Shown here: piece by piece, positions 4,941 to 5,235 of the stretch
Numbering within the stretch: the stretch's first letter is position 1
Layout of the letters: every line of letters begins with the position of its first letter
NCBI GenBank assembly: GCA_964544765.1
Contig: CAZJDM010000234.1
Span: forward strand, 1-5,235
Direction: 5' to 3'
DNA from: CAZJDM01 sp964544765
Lineage (GTDB): Bacteria; Bdellovibrionota_B; Oligoflexia; CAYFLR01
Length of the DNA stretch: 5,235 nt
The notes under the pieces: generated by a model
Told to the model about the DNA's origin: nothing
What the model saw: the letters and a program-made list of their open reading frames with translations, nothing else
Database searches by the model: none
Position numbers and translations under genes: made by a program

Positions 4941-5235
4941 TATAATTTAGCTCTCTCCCAAATATAAAAAGCATAGTTTTCATTGTATTCTTTTAAGGGA
5001 AGAACATTATGGTTGGCTCCTTTTCGCTTATGCTTCATTCTAAAAGTTGAAAGCTTAAGGTTATGATTTTCTAACTTGCGATCCTTATTATCCGAATTAT
5101 CCGATATATATATAATACGCTTTTTAATATTCTTGAATATCTTATTTAATAAATCAATCTCCTTAAGGGGCATAAAATCATACTTACCATATGATATTAT
5201 TGATGAAACCTGATATTTAAGTTTAGAATCATAGA
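4940..5235 (-). CDS. 3' end of an unidentified gene, possibly methyltransferase-like (partial)
   Basis: The frame ending in TAA (4940-4942) stays open to the right edge of the window, giving at least 97 C-terminal codons. An internal ATG at 5171-5173 is therefore probably not the start: the upstream codons (reading YDSKLKYQVSSIISYGKYDF) continue without a stop and look like coding sequence. The layout resembles the second half of a class I methyltransferase: a strand (VSSIISYG), a turn (YDFMP), a helix (LKEIDLLNKIFKNI) and a strand (KRIIYISDN), where family members often have SxGVxxYxP and a following strand. This is a weak structural impression, because the diagnostic SAM-binding motif would lie outside the window. 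The protein ends YAFYIWERAKL. The same strand and AT-rich composition as the glycosyltransferase suggest it belongs to the same locus, but a 170-bp gap separates them. Confidence 0.6.
   Translation of the reverse strand, partial: YDSKLKYQVSSIISYGKYDFMPLKEIDLLNKIFKNIKKRIIYISDNSDNKDRKLENHNLKLSTFRMKHKRKGANHNVLPLKEYNENYAFYIWERAKL

Noticed and set aside
5171..5173. ATG as the start of a 77-codon protein
   Set aside because: The frame stays open upstream to the window edge with coding-like residues, so the gene is better treated as partial.
1..5235. CRISPR array, tRNA, rRNA, complete insertion sequence or replication origin
   Set aside because: No regularly spaced repeats, clover-leaf sequences, rRNA-like blocks, transposase gene or origin-like repeat clusters were seen on either strand.

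Overview
The window is AT-rich bacterial DNA, roughly one third G+C by eye. It has Shine-Dalgarno-type start sites and sigma70-like promoter motifs. All five confidently called genes and partial genes look like part of a surface-polysaccharide (O-antigen, capsule or glycolipid) locus, the kind of accessory region that varies between strains. The taxon cannot be fixed from the sequence. A low-GC gammaproteobacterium, a spirochaete or a candidate-phylum bacterium would all fit.

Layout: (i) Bases 1-57 hold a possible 3' tail of another gene, ending in a helix-turn-helix-like RSTVY motif reminiscent of serine recombinases (weak call). (ii) Bases 58-241 are AT-rich intergenic DNA with a 12-bp palindrome, an 8-bp inverted repeat and a good extended -10 promoter. 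(iii) Bases 242-2732 on the plus strand form a tightly packed three-gene operon: a small cupin, a DegT/DnrJ/EryC1 sugar aminotransferase most like GDP-perosamine synthases, and a polytopic membrane protein of the lysylphosphatidylglycerol-synthase TM (flippase-like, UPF0104) family. Genes 1 and 2 overlap by 23 bp, and genes 2 and 3 abut with no intervening base. (iv) Bases 2708-4769 on the minus strand hold a GT4-type glycosyltransferase followed by a class I SAM-dependent methyltransferase. The methyltransferase gene overlaps the 3' end of the plus-strand operon tail to tail. (v) Bases 4770-4939 are intergenic and carry a plausible minus-strand promoter and short repeats. (vi) From 4940 to the window edge lies the 3' part of another minus-strand gene of uncertain function.

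A reasonable reading is that the plus-strand genes make or handle an amino-deoxy sugar (aminotransferase plus cupin) and move or modify a lipid-linked glycan at the inner membrane (flippase-like protein). The minus-strand genes add a sugar and methylate a glycan or its precursor. This is inferred from families and context. No gene for nucleotide-sugar activation, 4,6-dehydration, polymerisation or ligation lies in the window.

I found no evidence for a wholly new system. The points most worth a second look are the uncharacterised cupin coupled to the aminotransferase, the coupled flippase-like protein, a 9-bp coding repeat that makes a basic tract in the methyltransferase, an unusual spacing in the glycosyltransferase EX7E motif, and the tail-to-tail gene overlap.
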